Shown: positions 16,879 through 27,449, numbered from the stretch's first letter. The stretch: DNA of 64,000 nucleotides from Legionella sp. PATHC032 (GCF_026191185.1 NZ_JAPHOV010000001.1:2785001-2849000), one strand, 5' to 3'. Program-made: numbers and translations. Notes: generated from the sequence alone by a model not told the origin.

Positions 16879-19707
16879 ATGACTAAAATATACTTATTAA
16901 CAGCACCTTTTGATGAAGAGGCAAAAACTGGTGATGGGCAATACGCGGCCTCTTTGGAATTGGGTTTTGCTGAAAATTACGAAGATATACCCTGTCAATG
17001 GTTAAAAAAAGATAAAGGTGATTACTCTATCCCATTTCCAACAGGAACCACTTCCATTCCGGAAGATACTATACCAAGCGCGATAATATTACAGCCAGTT
17101 GCTAACGAAAATACAATCATAAGCGGTTATAAATTAAACGATGCTGTTTCATCTCCAGAAAAAGCACAGGAAGTAAATAACAAAACGGTTAGTCCTAGAA
17201 CACCAAAAATTATTGTAAAGCATGATAACAGCCTGCAATCACTTACAATAATGGATATTTACTCTCAAAAACCTATCCAATTTGATGAGTCAAAAGTTGA
17301 TGAAATAATTAACTTTTTGGACACAAAAAAAGCCAATCTTGGAAAAGCTATAAAAGATAATAGTGCTGATCTGAGTAAAATTAAGAAACAAAAATCCAAA
17401 TTAGCTTATCTGGTTAGATTATATAAGGAAAACAAAGAGAATATTCAAGATTTTTGTACTTTAAATGAATATATTGAGGCTCATTTATTTAATCCTAGTT
17501 TTTTAAGCAGACATGAAAAAGCGCTCAATAATTTTAAGGCACTTAAAAGCCAATTTACAGGCCCTGCAAATTTAAAAGAGCTGGAAAAATTAACAGATAA
17601 ACTGACTGGAATTAAAGAGTACAGCTATGACTTCCACAGTAGCAGTTTACCCTATGATTTAGAGCATGATAAAAGTTTCAGAAGTTTTTATGATTTTGCT
17701 GGATTAAAAGAATCTGTTGAAAATATTATCAAGGAGTTAGAGGTACTCAACAGCATCTGTCTGGCTGTAGCAGACAAGTATCCCCATTGCTTTAAAGCGC
17801 TAAATGAAACAAAAGACCATCATGATAAATTAAAATTTATCAATATTATTTTCAACGATGGATTTAGCACCACTTATGACCAACAAACCTTTATCAAGGC
17901 ATTATCAATTCAGAATGTTGAAAAGGCAATTGACGCTTATACAAATGTTAAAAACCAACTGAAAAACACCCAGGATATTATCGCCAATAAAGAGGGATGC
18001 AGAAACAAATTAATTTCAGAATTACAAACTTTGATTGCAAAGCACCAAGAGCCTTACCTGTCTGCAAATGAAAAGCTTGGCGGTTTTTATAGTAAAAGAA
18101 AGCTCTCTGCAAGTGAAGGGTTTCATTTAGCCTATCAGGCAAACCGACGTGATCCGATAAAACCCGAAGTGATTGCAAACATTATTGCCAAAATGAAACC
18201 TATTGATGAGAATACTCATCTTGATATTCATATTCGTCCACCAGATTGTGGAGTATTTATTACTCCCGAAGACATCAAAAAATTTCAAGAGGCGGGTATT
18301 AAAGTCAATATCACAATTCATGAGTACAAACAAAACTATACTCGACGTTATTTACAACAATATACTCATGATTTAATGCGCCAGGCAAACAGCGTGCAAT
18401 TCTTTAATGCCGCAGATAGAGAAAATGCGGTCATTGCGGCTACCTATGGTGATTGTGATAAGCGCAATACCACTGAACCGACTGGTGTTGCAAAAAAAAT
18501 AAGAGAAGTTGGGGAGGATTTTGACTTAGATAAATATCCGGTTGATAAATATGATTTAAAAGGAAAATCTGGATTAACCGTAGCATCACAAAAATTAAGT
18601 ACTGAACCGGATCATCCTTTGGATGTGGTAGCTAAAGCTCCTAATATCTTATCCTTTGGTACGATTCGTCCTGGCAAAGGATTTGAAGAAGCGTTAAAGC
18701 TGGCTCAACTGATCAAAGATGACTCAATTTCTATTCGTGAAAAAATAAAACGAGTGCCTGTTGTAAAACTGGCAGGTGACCCACAAGATAAAGGTTTAAT
18801 GAAGCAAATAGTTGTTGAAAGATTTGGAAAAACAGCTGTCAAAACATATCAGAAAATACATCCCTATGATAGTAAATTTACTAATAGCCAGCGCAGAGAT
18901 TATTGGAAAAATTTAGTTAAGGAATTAAATGCAAAAGTTAAGGAAGAAGTCGCTGTTCTTAACAATCCTTACATTGAAATATATCCCTGGTGTGAGCCGC
19001 ATGAATTGCTGGATTTAAAGCAAAACTGTAAATATGTTTGTCGAATGGACGACATGGGCATGAGAAACAATGGCTCGGCAATTATCAGCGTATTAGACGT
19101 TGGTATTGTTTATACTAAATTTGGCTCTGTTACAGACGATATTTTTATTAAGGGCGGCAAATATGGCAATGCCGTTGATATTGGAGAATATCGTTATGGT
19201 AAATACAGTCTGTTAAAGAAGGAAAAGGAATTTAAAGAAGAGCATGCGGAAGAACCACTACCTAAGTGGCTAATCAAAAATCCAGACTCTGCTTATAAGC
19301 GACAATCAGAATCCAGAGATCCAAAGGATATTTTAGACTCCATTGTTGCAAGAGAAAAAAATCAATTAACATGTGATAATATAGAAAACTCCGATAATTA
19401 TCGAACAGTGGTAGAAGCGCAAAAGTTGTTAAAAGAACGCTTTACACTCAAAAATGCTGTAGATCATTTATTAGAGAATATAGGACTCGGTCATTTAATT
19501 GCTAAAGAAGAGGTTGATGAGTTATTTGAGACAATTGATCCATTACAGGCTCAAATAGATAATTTAGATGGACTTACTGATATCAAGACCCCGCGCCTAA
19601 GTTTGTCACGCTCTTGCCCTGAGTTAGGCTTTTTTGGCTCACGTCGTGGTGACTTGGAGACTAAACAAGAAAATAATAAACTTAAAGAATCAATACTGGT
19701 AATTTGA
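16879..19707 (+). CDS. sidI: Dot/Icm effector SidI, mannosyltransferase-like translation inhibitor
   Basis: 942 residues, the known length of SidI (Ceg32, lpg2504). The C-terminal half has a GT-B glycosyltransferase fold with SFGTIRPGKGFEEAL near residue 593. Residues linked to toxicity fall exactly where expected: R453 in HIRPPDCG and E482 in ITIHEYKQ. SidI enters the host cytosol, binds eEF1A/eEF1Bgamma, inhibits translation and uses GDP-mannose. mesI starts one base after its stop. The PmrA-type box and A+T-rich leader suggest post-exponential expression. Confidence 0.96.
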   Translation: MTKIYLLTAPFDEEAKTGDGQYAASLELGFAENYEDIPCQWLKKDKGDYSIPFPTGTTSIPEDTIPSAIILQPVANENTIISGYKLNDAVSSPEKAQEVNNKTVSPRTPKIIVKHDNSLQSLTIMDIYSQKPIQFDESKVDEIINFLDTKKANLGKAIKDNSADLSKIKKQKSKLAYLVRLYKENKENIQDFCTLNEYIEAHLFNPSFLSRHEKALNNFKALKSQFTGPANLKELEKLTDKLTGIKEYSYDFHSSSLPYDLEHDKSFRSFYDFAGLKESVENIIKELEVLNSICLAVADKYPHCFKALNETKDHHDKLKFINIIFNDGFSTTYDQQTFIKALSIQNVEKAIDAYTNVKNQLKNTQDIIANKEGCRNKLISELQTLIAKHQEPYLSANEKLGGFYSKRKLSASEGFHLAYQANRRDPIKPEVIANIIAKMKPIDENTHLDIHIRPPDCGVFITPEDIKKFQEAGIKVNITIHEYKQNYTRRYLQQYTHDLMRQANSVQFFNAADRENAVIAATYGDCDKRNTTEPTGVAKKIREVGEDFDLDKYPVDKYDLKGKSGLTVASQKLSTEPDHPLDVVAKAPNILSFGTIRPGKGFEEALKLAQLIKDDSISIREKIKRVPVVKLAGDPQDKGLMKQIVVERFGKTAVKTYQKIHPYDSKFTNSQRRDYWKNLVKELNAKVKEEVAVLNNPYIEIYPWCEPHELLDLKQNCKYVCRMDDMGMRNNGSAIISVLDVGIVYTKFGSVTDDIFIKGGKYGNAVDIGEYRYGKYSLLKKEKEFKEEHAEEPLPKWLIKNPDSAYKRQSESRDPKDILDSIVAREKNQLTCDNIENSDNYRTVVEAQKLLKERFTLKNAVDHLLENIGLGHLIAKEEVDELFETIDPLQAQIDNLDGLTDIKTPRLSLSRSCPELGFFGSRRGDLETKQENNKLKESILVI

Positions 19708-19708
19708 T

Positions 19709-20599
19709 ATGCCAAAAGGAAAACCAATGCCTAATACTCTGAAAGAATTGGAAAAATTAATCTGCGATGAAGGCATCACAGATAATGTGATTGCGACTCT
19801 ATCCAGGCTAAAACCGTTTGATTTAGCCATGCTCAAAGCCACTAGTGACGTCAAAGTTAAAACGCTACTAGATAGCGATCCATTAAAGCCATTCTGGGTC
19901 AATAAATTTAATAAATTACGATTAGAGAAAGATCATACTTTTCAATTTAGAAACCCGGATGCGCGATCAAGAGCCGATTTCTATTGTGGCTATGTTTTAT
20001 ATTTAGCGGCATTAAAGGAAAAACAAAAAGAAGACACCAGGAATTATTATGATTATCTTAAACTGTCCTTCTCGACATTTAATTGCTTTTATGCTGCACA
20101 GGAAATTTTGACGTTTTTAATTAGCGGTTGTAAAAATGATTCCAAAAGAGAAAATATCGACCTTTTATACAATTGCGTAACTAGCCAAAGTACTCCAATA
20201 CAAGAACACAAAACACCAGGGTGTTTGTTACTTGCTAATGCGTATTTTTATCTTGCCGGCTTTTATCAACGCCTGAATCTTAAGGCAGAAAGCATTGAAT
20301 GTTATAGAGAATGCTGGGAACAACTTCATTTGGCGCAATTATTAGAGACAGATTCTGAACGAGAAATTTACAATGCCTACTTTAATAAGGGATTAGCGAC
20401 CAGTAATGCATTTGGTTTGCATTCCATATCAGAAATTAAAGCTCGATGCCTTGATTTAGCCTCAGAAGCATTACCCTATCCGGTGCGAAATGCCAAGGAA
20501 GCAAGTGCGGTAAAGATCTTTGAAAATAGATTTAAAGACAGCATGATGATAGCTGATAAGGGCGATGAGGACAACATAATTCGACCAACTATCTTATAA
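19709..20599 (+). CDS. mesI: MesI, metaeffector that neutralises SidI
   Basis: 296 residues, all-helical with TPR-like repeats in the middle (near LANAYFYLAGFYQRLNLKAE). Known as Lpg2505, it binds SidI and suppresses its toxicity, and is needed for growth in amoebae. The first ATG (19709) lies one base after the sidI stop and would be translationally coupled. A second ATG at 19727 has AAAGGA at 8 nt and is an equally good start. Co-expression of toxin and antidote fits the gene order. Confidence 0.93.
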   Translation: MPKGKPMPNTLKELEKLICDEGITDNVIATLSRLKPFDLAMLKATSDVKVKTLLDSDPLKPFWVNKFNKLRLEKDHTFQFRNPDARSRADFYCGYVLYLAALKEKQKEDTRNYYDYLKLSFSTFNCFYAAQEILTFLISGCKNDSKRENIDLLYNCVTSQSTPIQEHKTPGCLLLANAYFYLAGFYQRLNLKAESIECYRECWEQLHLAQLLETDSEREIYNAYFNKGLATSNAFGLHSISEIKARCLDLASEALPYPVRNAKEASAVKIFENRFKDSMMIADKGDEDNIIRPTIL

Positions 20600-21004
20600 C
20601 AGAGTCCGAGAAAAATCAGCTGATATTCTCTTTATGGCATTGTGCTATAACGCTAAAACTGACCAATATTATCTTTCAGACTTCTGTATTTTGGATAGAA
20701 AAATTCATATTAAATTAAAGCTCAATAATATGAGTTTTTACTTATGGAAAAGCAATATTAGTATTAAAAAACAGAGATTATGGTATCCTTGGTATTTGTT
20801 TTAATTGGGAGCAATATACATTAACTTATGTCCAGGAAATCGTAGAAATCATAACTCTAATTGGTAGTATCATTCAGGGTTCATCATTGAAATACTCATG
20901 ATTTACAAGCATTTCTAATCCTATACTTACTGTTCAAGGTTCAGGACTAATAAGATTAATACCCAAACAATACCAAAATTTTTTACTCAGATAATTAAGG
21001 AATC
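20600..21004. other. 405-bp intergenic region before lqsT
   Basis: A+T-rich with no open frame of note, no strong hairpin and no copy of the dispersed repeat. It must hold the mesI 3' end and the lqsT promoter; I cannot pick a convincing -35/-10 pair. AAGG four bases before the lqsT ATG is its ribosome site. Confidence 0.5.
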
Positions 21005-22267
21005 ATGCAAAGGTTAAAAAATATATTTACTGCAATTTACCAATACTTATTAAAAGAAACTGAAGACGCAAGTCATCAAATCACTTTATTTGGCATCGTC
21101 ATGATGATTAATTACCCTCTTTTCGGAGTTTTCTGGAAACTGGAACATTTTCAACTGACAGAAGAGTTTATTTTACGTATCACCGCGGCTCTCCTCTGCG
21201 CCTGTTTGGCATTTAATCAATTTTGGCCAAGACCATTATTAAAATTTCTACCTGTTTTTTGGTATATAGTTCTGCTCTTTTGTTTGCCTTATTTTTTTGC
21301 TTATTTGACCCTCATAAATAATGGTTCGACCCTTTGGCTAATGAATTGCGTATCAGCTATCTTTTTTCTTTTATTAGTTTCCAGTGTATTGGGAGCTCTT
21401 ATATTACTTGTATCAGGTGTTGGGCTTGCTTTTTTTCATTTTTATATTTTATCAAATAATCTGTTTGTCTATATCCCGGGAACTATATCTCTTTTTAGTT
21501 TAATTGTTACGTTTATTGCAGCAATCATCATTGGAGCATTGTTTGCCCGCGATAGAGAAATCACCTATGCAGGACGTTTATCAGGTATGCGTATGCTGGC
21601 TGGAAGTATCGCTCATGATTTAAGAACGCCACTTGCCAGTATTTATTTACAGGCTGAATTACAGGAATTGATTGTCGAAAGATTAAATAATCCAGAAGTT
21701 CAAAAGGATCTGAAGGAAAATTTAAGCAAAATTACTCGTGGAATAGAAATGAGTAATCAATTAATTCGCATGCAATTAAATAATATTCAACGAGATAAAT
21801 TAGATACGAGCACATTTTCTATTTACTCCATCAAAAAATTGCTCAAAGCGTCTTTAGAGGAATACCCTTTCAAAGAAAATCAAAAATCATTGATTCATTT
21901 AAATGATAAAAATGATTTTTCCATATGGATTGATGAAGTGGGTTTTAAAAATATGATGTGGAATTTGCTAAAAAATAGTCTGGAATATATTGAGGAAACC
22001 AATAAAGGCGAAATCACTATTTGGCTAGAACAAGGATGGGAGAAAGAAAACTTTAATTACCTCCATATAAAAGATACAGCGAAAGGCTTAAATCATAAAG
22101 AATATGAAAAAATTTTTGATTTCTTCTATTCTGGCAGAAAAGAAGGAACCGGTTTAGGCTTGGCCTATTGCAAGCTTCTGATGCAAGCAGCAGGTGGTGA
22201 TATTTCCTGTAAAGGGAAAAAAAATGAATTTGCTCATTTCACTTTAAAATTTCCCAAAATTGATTAA
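21005..22267 (+). CDS. lqsT: Sensor histidine kinase LqsT
   Basis: 420 residues. Six predicted membrane helices fill residues 25-185. The dimerisation/phosphoacceptor helix has the H box GSIAHDLRTPLAS with H204, the position reported for LqsT. The ATPase domain shows an N box (NLLKNSLEYIEE) and a G box (GTGLGLAYCKLL). LqsT (lpg2506) is the orphan homologue of LqsS in the Legionella quorum-sensing system; it responds to the alpha-hydroxyketone LAI-1 and signals through LqsR, controlling virulence and motility. No partner regulator is adjacent. Confidence 0.92.
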   Translation: MQRLKNIFTAIYQYLLKETEDASHQITLFGIVMMINYPLFGVFWKLEHFQLTEEFILRITAALLCACLAFNQFWPRPLLKFLPVFWYIVLLFCLPYFFAYLTLINNGSTLWLMNCVSAIFFLLLVSSVLGALILLVSGVGLAFFHFYILSNNLFVYIPGTISLFSLIVTFIAAIIIGALFARDREITYAGRLSGMRMLAGSIAHDLRTPLASIYLQAELQELIVERLNNPEVQKDLKENLSKITRGIEMSNQLIRMQLNNIQRDKLDTSTFSIYSIKKLLKASLEEYPFKENQKSLIHLNDKNDFSIWIDEVGFKNMMWNLLKNSLEYIEETNKGEITIWLEQGWEKENFNYLHIKDTAKGLNHKEYEKIFDFFYSGRKEGTGLGLAYCKLLMQAAGGDISCKGKKNEFAHFTLKFPKID

Positions 22268-22271
22268 TTCC

Positions 22272-22311
22272 TATTTAACATAAGAAATTCTGGGATTTCT
22301 TATGTTAAATA
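22272..22311. terminator. Bidirectional hairpin terminator
   Basis: A 17-bp perfect inverted repeat with a 6-nt loop (arm TATTTAACATAAGAAAT) sits between the convergent lqsT and haem-oxygenase-fold genes. Confidence 0.75.
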
Positions 22312-22314
22312 ATA

Positions 22315-23010
22315 TCAATTAAATAATACATTGGAAAACTGTTCCCACATCCTTAACTGATGAGTTTGAATAAAATGAAATGCTTCTATCAACCGCTGAG
22401 GAGATTCTTCCCATATGGGCACAATCAATTGTAATGTAGTATCAAAATGATCGACGTGGGTATGAACATTAAAGAAGGTCATGCCATGTTGAGATATTTC
22501 CATCGATTTGGCAAGTTCAACAAGAAAAGGATAATCAAGATTATCCAAACGCTCATAAGCTGCAAAAGCACACAAATGATCGTGAGGATCATGTTGTGCC
22601 AACCAGGATAAATGAGCTTTATTAAATTCTTTGGCAAAAGGCATGTAGTTGGTTTCATTCACTATTTCATCATGAATATCAACGCCGCATTCTTTTGCAA
22701 AACGTTCATAAAGCTTTTCATGGGAAAAACGATTACCAATTCCAATTTCTTCATAAATATTTTGAATAATAATTTGTTTTGAAGCTTCGTTATCAGCAAA
22801 GTTGGCTACATACCACAAAAAATTTATAAAATGTCCTCTCAAATGATAAAAAATTGATGCAAACATTTTTCTAAGATTGTCATCCCAGAAAATAGTTCGC
22901 TTAACATCAAACAAAGGAATCGAACTCAATGAATTCTTATAATCCAAATCGGATTGAATAAGAAAATGGCTGAGTGATTTTGGTAAATTTACGCTTATCT
23001 CTTCAGGCAT
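22315..23010 (-). CDS. Haem-oxygenase-fold (PqqC/TenA-like) iron protein
   Basis: 231 residues, all helical. Candidate metal ligands occur in IYEEIG, SHEKLYERF and the C-terminal HTHVDHFDTTL, the pattern of iron-containing redox enzymes in the PqqC/CADD superfamily. Members include di-iron oxygenases and CADD-like proteins of intracellular bacteria. No PQQ or thiamine genes adjoin it. Function cannot be set from sequence. Its start at 23010 faces the 530-bp spacer in front of sdjA. Confidence 0.75.
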   Translation of the reverse strand: MPEEISVNLPKSLSHFLIQSDLDYKNSLSSIPLFDVKRTIFWDDNLRKMFASIFYHLRGHFINFLWYVANFADNEASKQIIIQNIYEEIGIGNRFSHEKLYERFAKECGVDIHDEIVNETNYMPFAKEFNKAHLSWLAQHDPHDHLCAFAAYERLDNLDYPFLVELAKSMEISQHGMTFFNVHTHVDHFDTTLQLIVPIWEESPQRLIEAFHFIQTHQLRMWEQFSNVLFN

Positions 23011-23387
23011 GATTCACACTTCATATGAAATAAGTTAAGTCCAGCAAGTTAATTAAACATTATACCATTTGATCATTATTTAATCAACAAGATATTATTG
23101 ACTGTTTTCTAAAAACAGATTTGCTTATAAAAGCAAAAGTATCGTTTTTTGTCTTGTTTTTGTCAATTCAAAGCGTAATCATATCTGATATTGAGTTTAA
23201 ACTTCCACTATAATTTCCTGGATAAATGATAAAATCTTGCTTTAATTAATAAATAGTAAGGAATTGTATCGAAAGCCAGGTGCTAGCGGAAATAGGAAAA
23301 TTCTCATTATAACTTTTAGGTACATTCTATCTATTTTTCAGAATTGAAAGTAACAGATCAGTGCCCTTATGTCTAAGTATCCTCTAG

Positions 23388-23502
23388 CGGTCGGATTTGA
23401 GTTCAGATTAAATGAAAATAATCCTGAAAAGGCACAGCATAGAATAGCTATGTGAGCTGATTTGAAGGATTATTTTCGTTCAAGACGAACCAAATACGGC
23501 TG
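23388..23502. repeat. Large imperfect palindromic element
   Basis: Within the 534-bp gap 23011-23544. Outer arms GTCGGATTTGAGTTC and GAACCAAATACGGC pair imperfectly. Inner arms GAAAATAATCCT (23414-23425) and AGGATTATTTTC (23466-23477) are perfect over 12 bp. At the centre is CATAG-AATAG-CTATG. It could be a structured RNA, a miniature transposable element or the sdjA terminator. The rest of the gap is A+T-rich with no gene. Confidence 0.6.
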
Positions 23503-23544
23503 TTCCAGGTAGGGGACTGTTCTCTTACAATTGAAACAGCTTTT

Positions 23545-25968
23545 TCATAAAGGCGACTGAGATGAACTAGTGTTCCTGGCAAAATCAAAACCTTTTTCAA
23601 TCGATTGGTTTTCTTTTTTATGTTCTCGCCAAAAACGCTGGATTTTTATAATTGCCTCTTCTTTTGCGACAAGTTCAAATCTCACATCTGAGGGATTTTG
23701 ATAGGGATATATTCGTTTGATTGTTTCATAGTAAGAAAAAGCTAATCTTCGTTGCATTTGACAACCAGGCCGCGCAAGGTCAAGGAGCTTTGCAACAGAT
23801 TGATAACATTTATCAGCTCCAGCAGCACTCAAAATCATTTTCTCGACTTCATCCAACTGTTGAAAAAATTGCTTATCCAGTTGCTGGGTCCCCTCTATCA
23901 AGGTCACTGTAGCATATAATAATTTCTCTAGCTCCCTTAAAGGGCTTGCCTGGTTATAATCACCTAAATCCTGATTGATGCCATCAAGACTCAAGCCCAG
24001 TCCCGGAACTAAATCACTGTTTATTTCATAATCTGATTCACCTGGATACATATTGGATTGTTGAGACTGAATACTCAGACTATCCATATTTGAATAATCC
24101 GGAGTCATCCAAAACGACGTTTGTTGAATATGTTTTCTCACATTCGCTCTTTGCTTTATAAAAGCAAGTGCTCTTGATTTGGGCATACCAGCTATCAAAT
24201 TAACTACCTCAGCACAAGTGGAAAACATGAATTCCCCCAAATGCTCCCAAACCTTTGCTTTGCTTTTAGTATCCATTTTGCGGGTCACTTTATCGCCATA
24301 GCTGCCAATTGCCAATTGAATAACCAATAGATACTCAGCGATGATATTCAGATACAAATAATTACCGAATACTTTGCGCCGGCTGTTGAACAAGGATCGA
24401 ACCGAGCCACTCGATTTATCGAGAAATAGAAAAGATGGATGGTAAGCACCCGTTAGCAATTCCTCATGATAATGTTTTGTCCAATCAGAAACTGTCAAAA
24501 AGCTGGTCAATGGAAGGCTGTCACCCAAATCAGCAATACCGCTGACTCGTAAGTTAACAAACTCAACTGCCTTTTGCCATTTATCAAGGCGACCCATTTG
24601 TGATTGCAAGGCACTTAAAAGCTCAACCAAGGCCTGATATCGGCCCTTGTCGTTCCTTTTACCCTTATCAATATGAGTATGAAACATATCAGCCAGATAA
24701 GGAAATACTATACCTTCTCTTAGGAGTACGAAAAGATCATGTACATTTTTCTGCACTGAAGAAGTGAATTGCCTAAGACTTTGCTGCTTATCATGCAGAT
24801 AAGTAAAATAAGAAGGTGTTGCTTTATAAACATAAATTTCAAGGTTTTTTGCATCACTTATCAAATTCTCGAATTTCTCAAAACCAGGTGATTTCCGGCA
24901 TTTTTCGAGAATCTCCGCTCGATTAATTGAATACTGGCTGAGAGGGATAGGTAATTGGCTTTGCAAATTCAAACGGCGTTGATGTTTTAACAAATAATCT
25001 GCCATTTGAAACTCACTACTTAAAGCAGATTGCGGCTCCCCCTTTTTTTGCACCTTTACGGCAATAATTTCATTGCCTTTATTCGTGCTAAAAAGTAATG
25101 TTCTTCCCTGTATGTGCAGTAATTTCCCGTCATTGATATTGAAACGAAACGTATTCTTGACGGAGTCTTTTCCTTTTTGGAAAAAATGTTGAGAGCCAAA
25201 ATTGACCTGTTTTGGACGTGTTCTTAGCAAGAGATTATCAGTAATGTTCGCATGATAATAATGCGTTGACCTGCTCTCACGGTACATAGGATTCAAAATA
25301 GAATCTGGTTCATAGGATTGGGTAAGCCAAGCAAGGTAAACCTGATTAGGAAAGAAAAAAGCAGTGGAATCTCTAAACTGCTGCATAAATGCACGTTGAT
25401 TATGTGTCAATGGTTTCTTATTGTTATCCAGTATAAAGGCTCTTATAAAATTGAAATGAAGTTGGTGATTTTTTATCCAGGAAACAATGGGATACTCACT
25501 GGTTTTAGTGCATTCAACAGCCATACTCCATATTTTAGATTCATTTTCTTCAAGATAATCAGCCACTTTTTGAGATAAATTAAGATACAGATCTTTACGA
25601 CCTTTATTTCTCTCACTGGCAGCTATGGTTTTTAGAAAAAGATAATGCGATATAAGATACTGCGCAGGGATGCTCTTCAGTTTTTCATCTAAAACATATT
25701 GTTTTAACAATGCAATATAAAGCTCAATCAACTCAAGTCTGGTATCTTCAAAAGGAATTTCCTCCAAGGGAACTGATTGATTATGTCGCTTGCTAACCAC
25801 TGGCAGTAAGCCTAGATCCTGGGTTTCACTTTCCCCAATTTTTACAAAATATTCTTGTTTCAAAGGAACAGTAGTTAGAGTAGGTGGCGTTGAGGTGCTT
25901 AACTGACTAGTATCTGGCTTTTGGTAACCAAATATTCCATCTAATAATTTATCCAGATAACTAAACAT
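23545..25968 (-). CDS. sdjA: Effector SdjA, SidJ-type calmodulin-dependent glutamylase/deglutamylase
   Basis: 807 residues, the SidJ paralogue lpg2508. The pseudokinase-like core is visible: an IAVKVQKKGE lysine strand near residue 300, a following SSEFQMADYLL helix with the Glu, and the NIIAEYLLVIQLAIGSYGDKV catalytic-loop region. A C-terminal IQ helix (AIIKIQRFWREHKK, about residues 771-786) is the expected calmodulin-binding site. SidJ glutamylates the mART site of SidE ligases inside host cells; SdjA has been reported to act on the same targets with distinct or opposing activity. It lies next to the SidE-related sdeD in the same orientation. Confidence 0.93.
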   Translation of the reverse strand: MFSYLDKLLDGIFGYQKPDTSQLSTSTPPTLTTVPLKQEYFVKIGESETQDLGLLPVVSKRHNQSVPLEEIPFEDTRLELIELYIALLKQYVLDEKLKSIPAQYLISHYLFLKTIAASERNKGRKDLYLNLSQKVADYLEENESKIWSMAVECTKTSEYPIVSWIKNHQLHFNFIRAFILDNNKKPLTHNQRAFMQQFRDSTAFFFPNQVYLAWLTQSYEPDSILNPMYRESRSTHYYHANITDNLLLRTRPKQVNFGSQHFFQKGKDSVKNTFRFNINDGKLLHIQGRTLLFSTNKGNEIIAVKVQKKGEPQSALSSEFQMADYLLKHQRRLNLQSQLPIPLSQYSINRAEILEKCRKSPGFEKFENLISDAKNLEIYVYKATPSYFTYLHDKQQSLRQFTSSVQKNVHDLFVLLREGIVFPYLADMFHTHIDKGKRNDKGRYQALVELLSALQSQMGRLDKWQKAVEFVNLRVSGIADLGDSLPLTSFLTVSDWTKHYHEELLTGAYHPSFLFLDKSSGSVRSLFNSRRKVFGNYLYLNIIAEYLLVIQLAIGSYGDKVTRKMDTKSKAKVWEHLGEFMFSTCAEVVNLIAGMPKSRALAFIKQRANVRKHIQQTSFWMTPDYSNMDSLSIQSQQSNMYPGESDYEINSDLVPGLGLSLDGINQDLGDYNQASPLRELEKLLYATVTLIEGTQQLDKQFFQQLDEVEKMILSAAGADKCYQSVAKLLDLARPGCQMQRRLAFSYYETIKRIYPYQNPSDVRFELVAKEEAIIKIQRFWREHKKENQSIEKGFDFARNTSSSQSPL

Positions 25969-26039
25969 AGTTACAACACCTCATTGTATTTTAATTCCCT
26001 AAGTGAATCCGTTTCTCTACCTACTTTAAATAAAACAGG

Positions 26040-27188
26040 CTAAGGTTTACTAGTCTTCTCCATTGTTGGCTGAGTCGTTTGTACCTCTGGCTTTTTCCAA
26101 ATCATAAATGGCTTCAGATATTTTTCGACAAAAGAGTCGGTCTTTTCTGTTTTTAATGTCGTTATTGCCTGTGGAGGAGCAATTAGCTCATCTTCCTTTT
26201 CTATCTCCTTGTCATCAACTTCCTTAAGATCGATTATTTCATCATCGATTTCCTTCAAATCTTTCATATACCAAGAGGGGGTGAGCACGCTGGTTAACGC
26301 GGAATAACAACCGTCCACTGAAAAACCGGCTTGCGCTGTTTTTTTAGCATCGGCCTCTTGCCCAGGGACATTGATATCACCAACGACAGTGAGCGCGCGT
26401 TGAACCCGACCTGGATCAACTCCCAAATGAAGCCATTCAGATGAATCAATATAGGGGACTGCTTCACCTGTAGCCGCAAACAAGCCTCGCGCGTAATGCA
26501 TAATATCCAAGCCGTCTTGTTTGCCAAACAAATGAATCAGTGTAGGTACAATGCCAGAAACACCTTTTGAGTGCCCCAAAAAAACTTCAACCGGGCTCTT
26601 GCAGCGCATCAAATCGATCATGTGCGATAAGTGAATTAAATAACCTTCAGGGGTGCCATCAAAACTATCACCTACTCTGTCTTCTATACATCGAGAGTAC
26701 AATTCGATTTCTTTCTCTGAAAAAAGATGGGTCAAATGCTTGCGAGCATATTCTTCGAACTGTTTAGCCCCATACAGATGATAACGATGATAAGCATCGC
26801 CGTAAGAGGCTTCGCTTTCACGCCCGGCTACAAAAAATAACTGGGCAATGTTTATTTTTTTAAGATCCAGTTCACTGAGATCGGAGATTGTTCGCCCGTC
26901 TTGACATACGTGTGGAGAAAGTTGTTTTTTCGAGGAGCAATACATCAATTGGCTGTACATCAATGTGCGCATAGTATGGGCTAAGCCATGAATGGGGCGA
27001 TGAAGCTGCTTGCCATCAATTGTAATATACCTTTGCAAGTTATGACCATCTCCTTTTGCAAAGGTCGCTGTTGGATTCTTGTAATTATACTCCCATTCAG
27101 AACCCACCTCAGTGTAAGGCTGAGATAAGCGTGTTTTATATACATATTCCGCTACTTCCAACACATCAGAATCTAAAACAATAGGCAC
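26040..27188 (-). CDS. sdeD: SdeD/DupB, phosphoribosyl-ubiquitin-specific deubiquitinase
   Basis: 382 residues consisting of a SidE-type phosphodiesterase domain. The start is set at the GTG 27188, which has AAGGAG six bases upstream. From it the catalytic His of LHRPIHGLAHTMR becomes H67, as published for DupA/DupB; the earlier TTG at 27239 lacks a ribosome site. The enzyme releases ubiquitin from phosphoribosyl-serine linkages made by the SidE family. The C-terminus is Lys/Glu-rich and disordered, as in many Dot/Icm substrates. Confidence 0.94.
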   Translation of the reverse strand: MPIVLDSDVLEVAEYVYKTRLSQPYTEVGSEWEYNYKNPTATFAKGDGHNLQRYITIDGKQLHRPIHGLAHTMRTLMYSQLMYCSSKKQLSPHVCQDGRTISDLSELDLKKINIAQLFFVAGRESEASYGDAYHRYHLYGAKQFEEYARKHLTHLFSEKEIELYSRCIEDRVGDSFDGTPEGYLIHLSHMIDLMRCKSPVEVFLGHSKGVSGIVPTLIHLFGKQDGLDIMHYARGLFAATGEAVPYIDSSEWLHLGVDPGRVQRALTVVGDINVPGQEADAKKTAQAGFSVDGCYSALTSVLTPSWYMKDLKEIDDEIIDLKEVDDKEIEKEDELIAPPQAITTLKTEKTDSFVEKYLKPFMIWKKPEVQTTQPTMEKTSKP

Positions 27189-27449
27189 AATCGTCTCCTT
27201 CCATAAACAAAATGAGGCTTTATTATATAACAAGTGCAATTATTTATCAATTGCATTGATGTAACCACAAAGGGAAAAAAATTACAAGTCTATGATTACA
27301 TAGTTTCTTACTAGATTGCCTAGGATAATACAAATTATGTCTTTGGCTGCTTCAGTCAATAGACACTTATGATTTATACGAAAAGAAAAATTAAGAATCT
27401 TATCGATTTATTTGCAATCCAAATGATTTTCTGAAATTCACAATGGACT

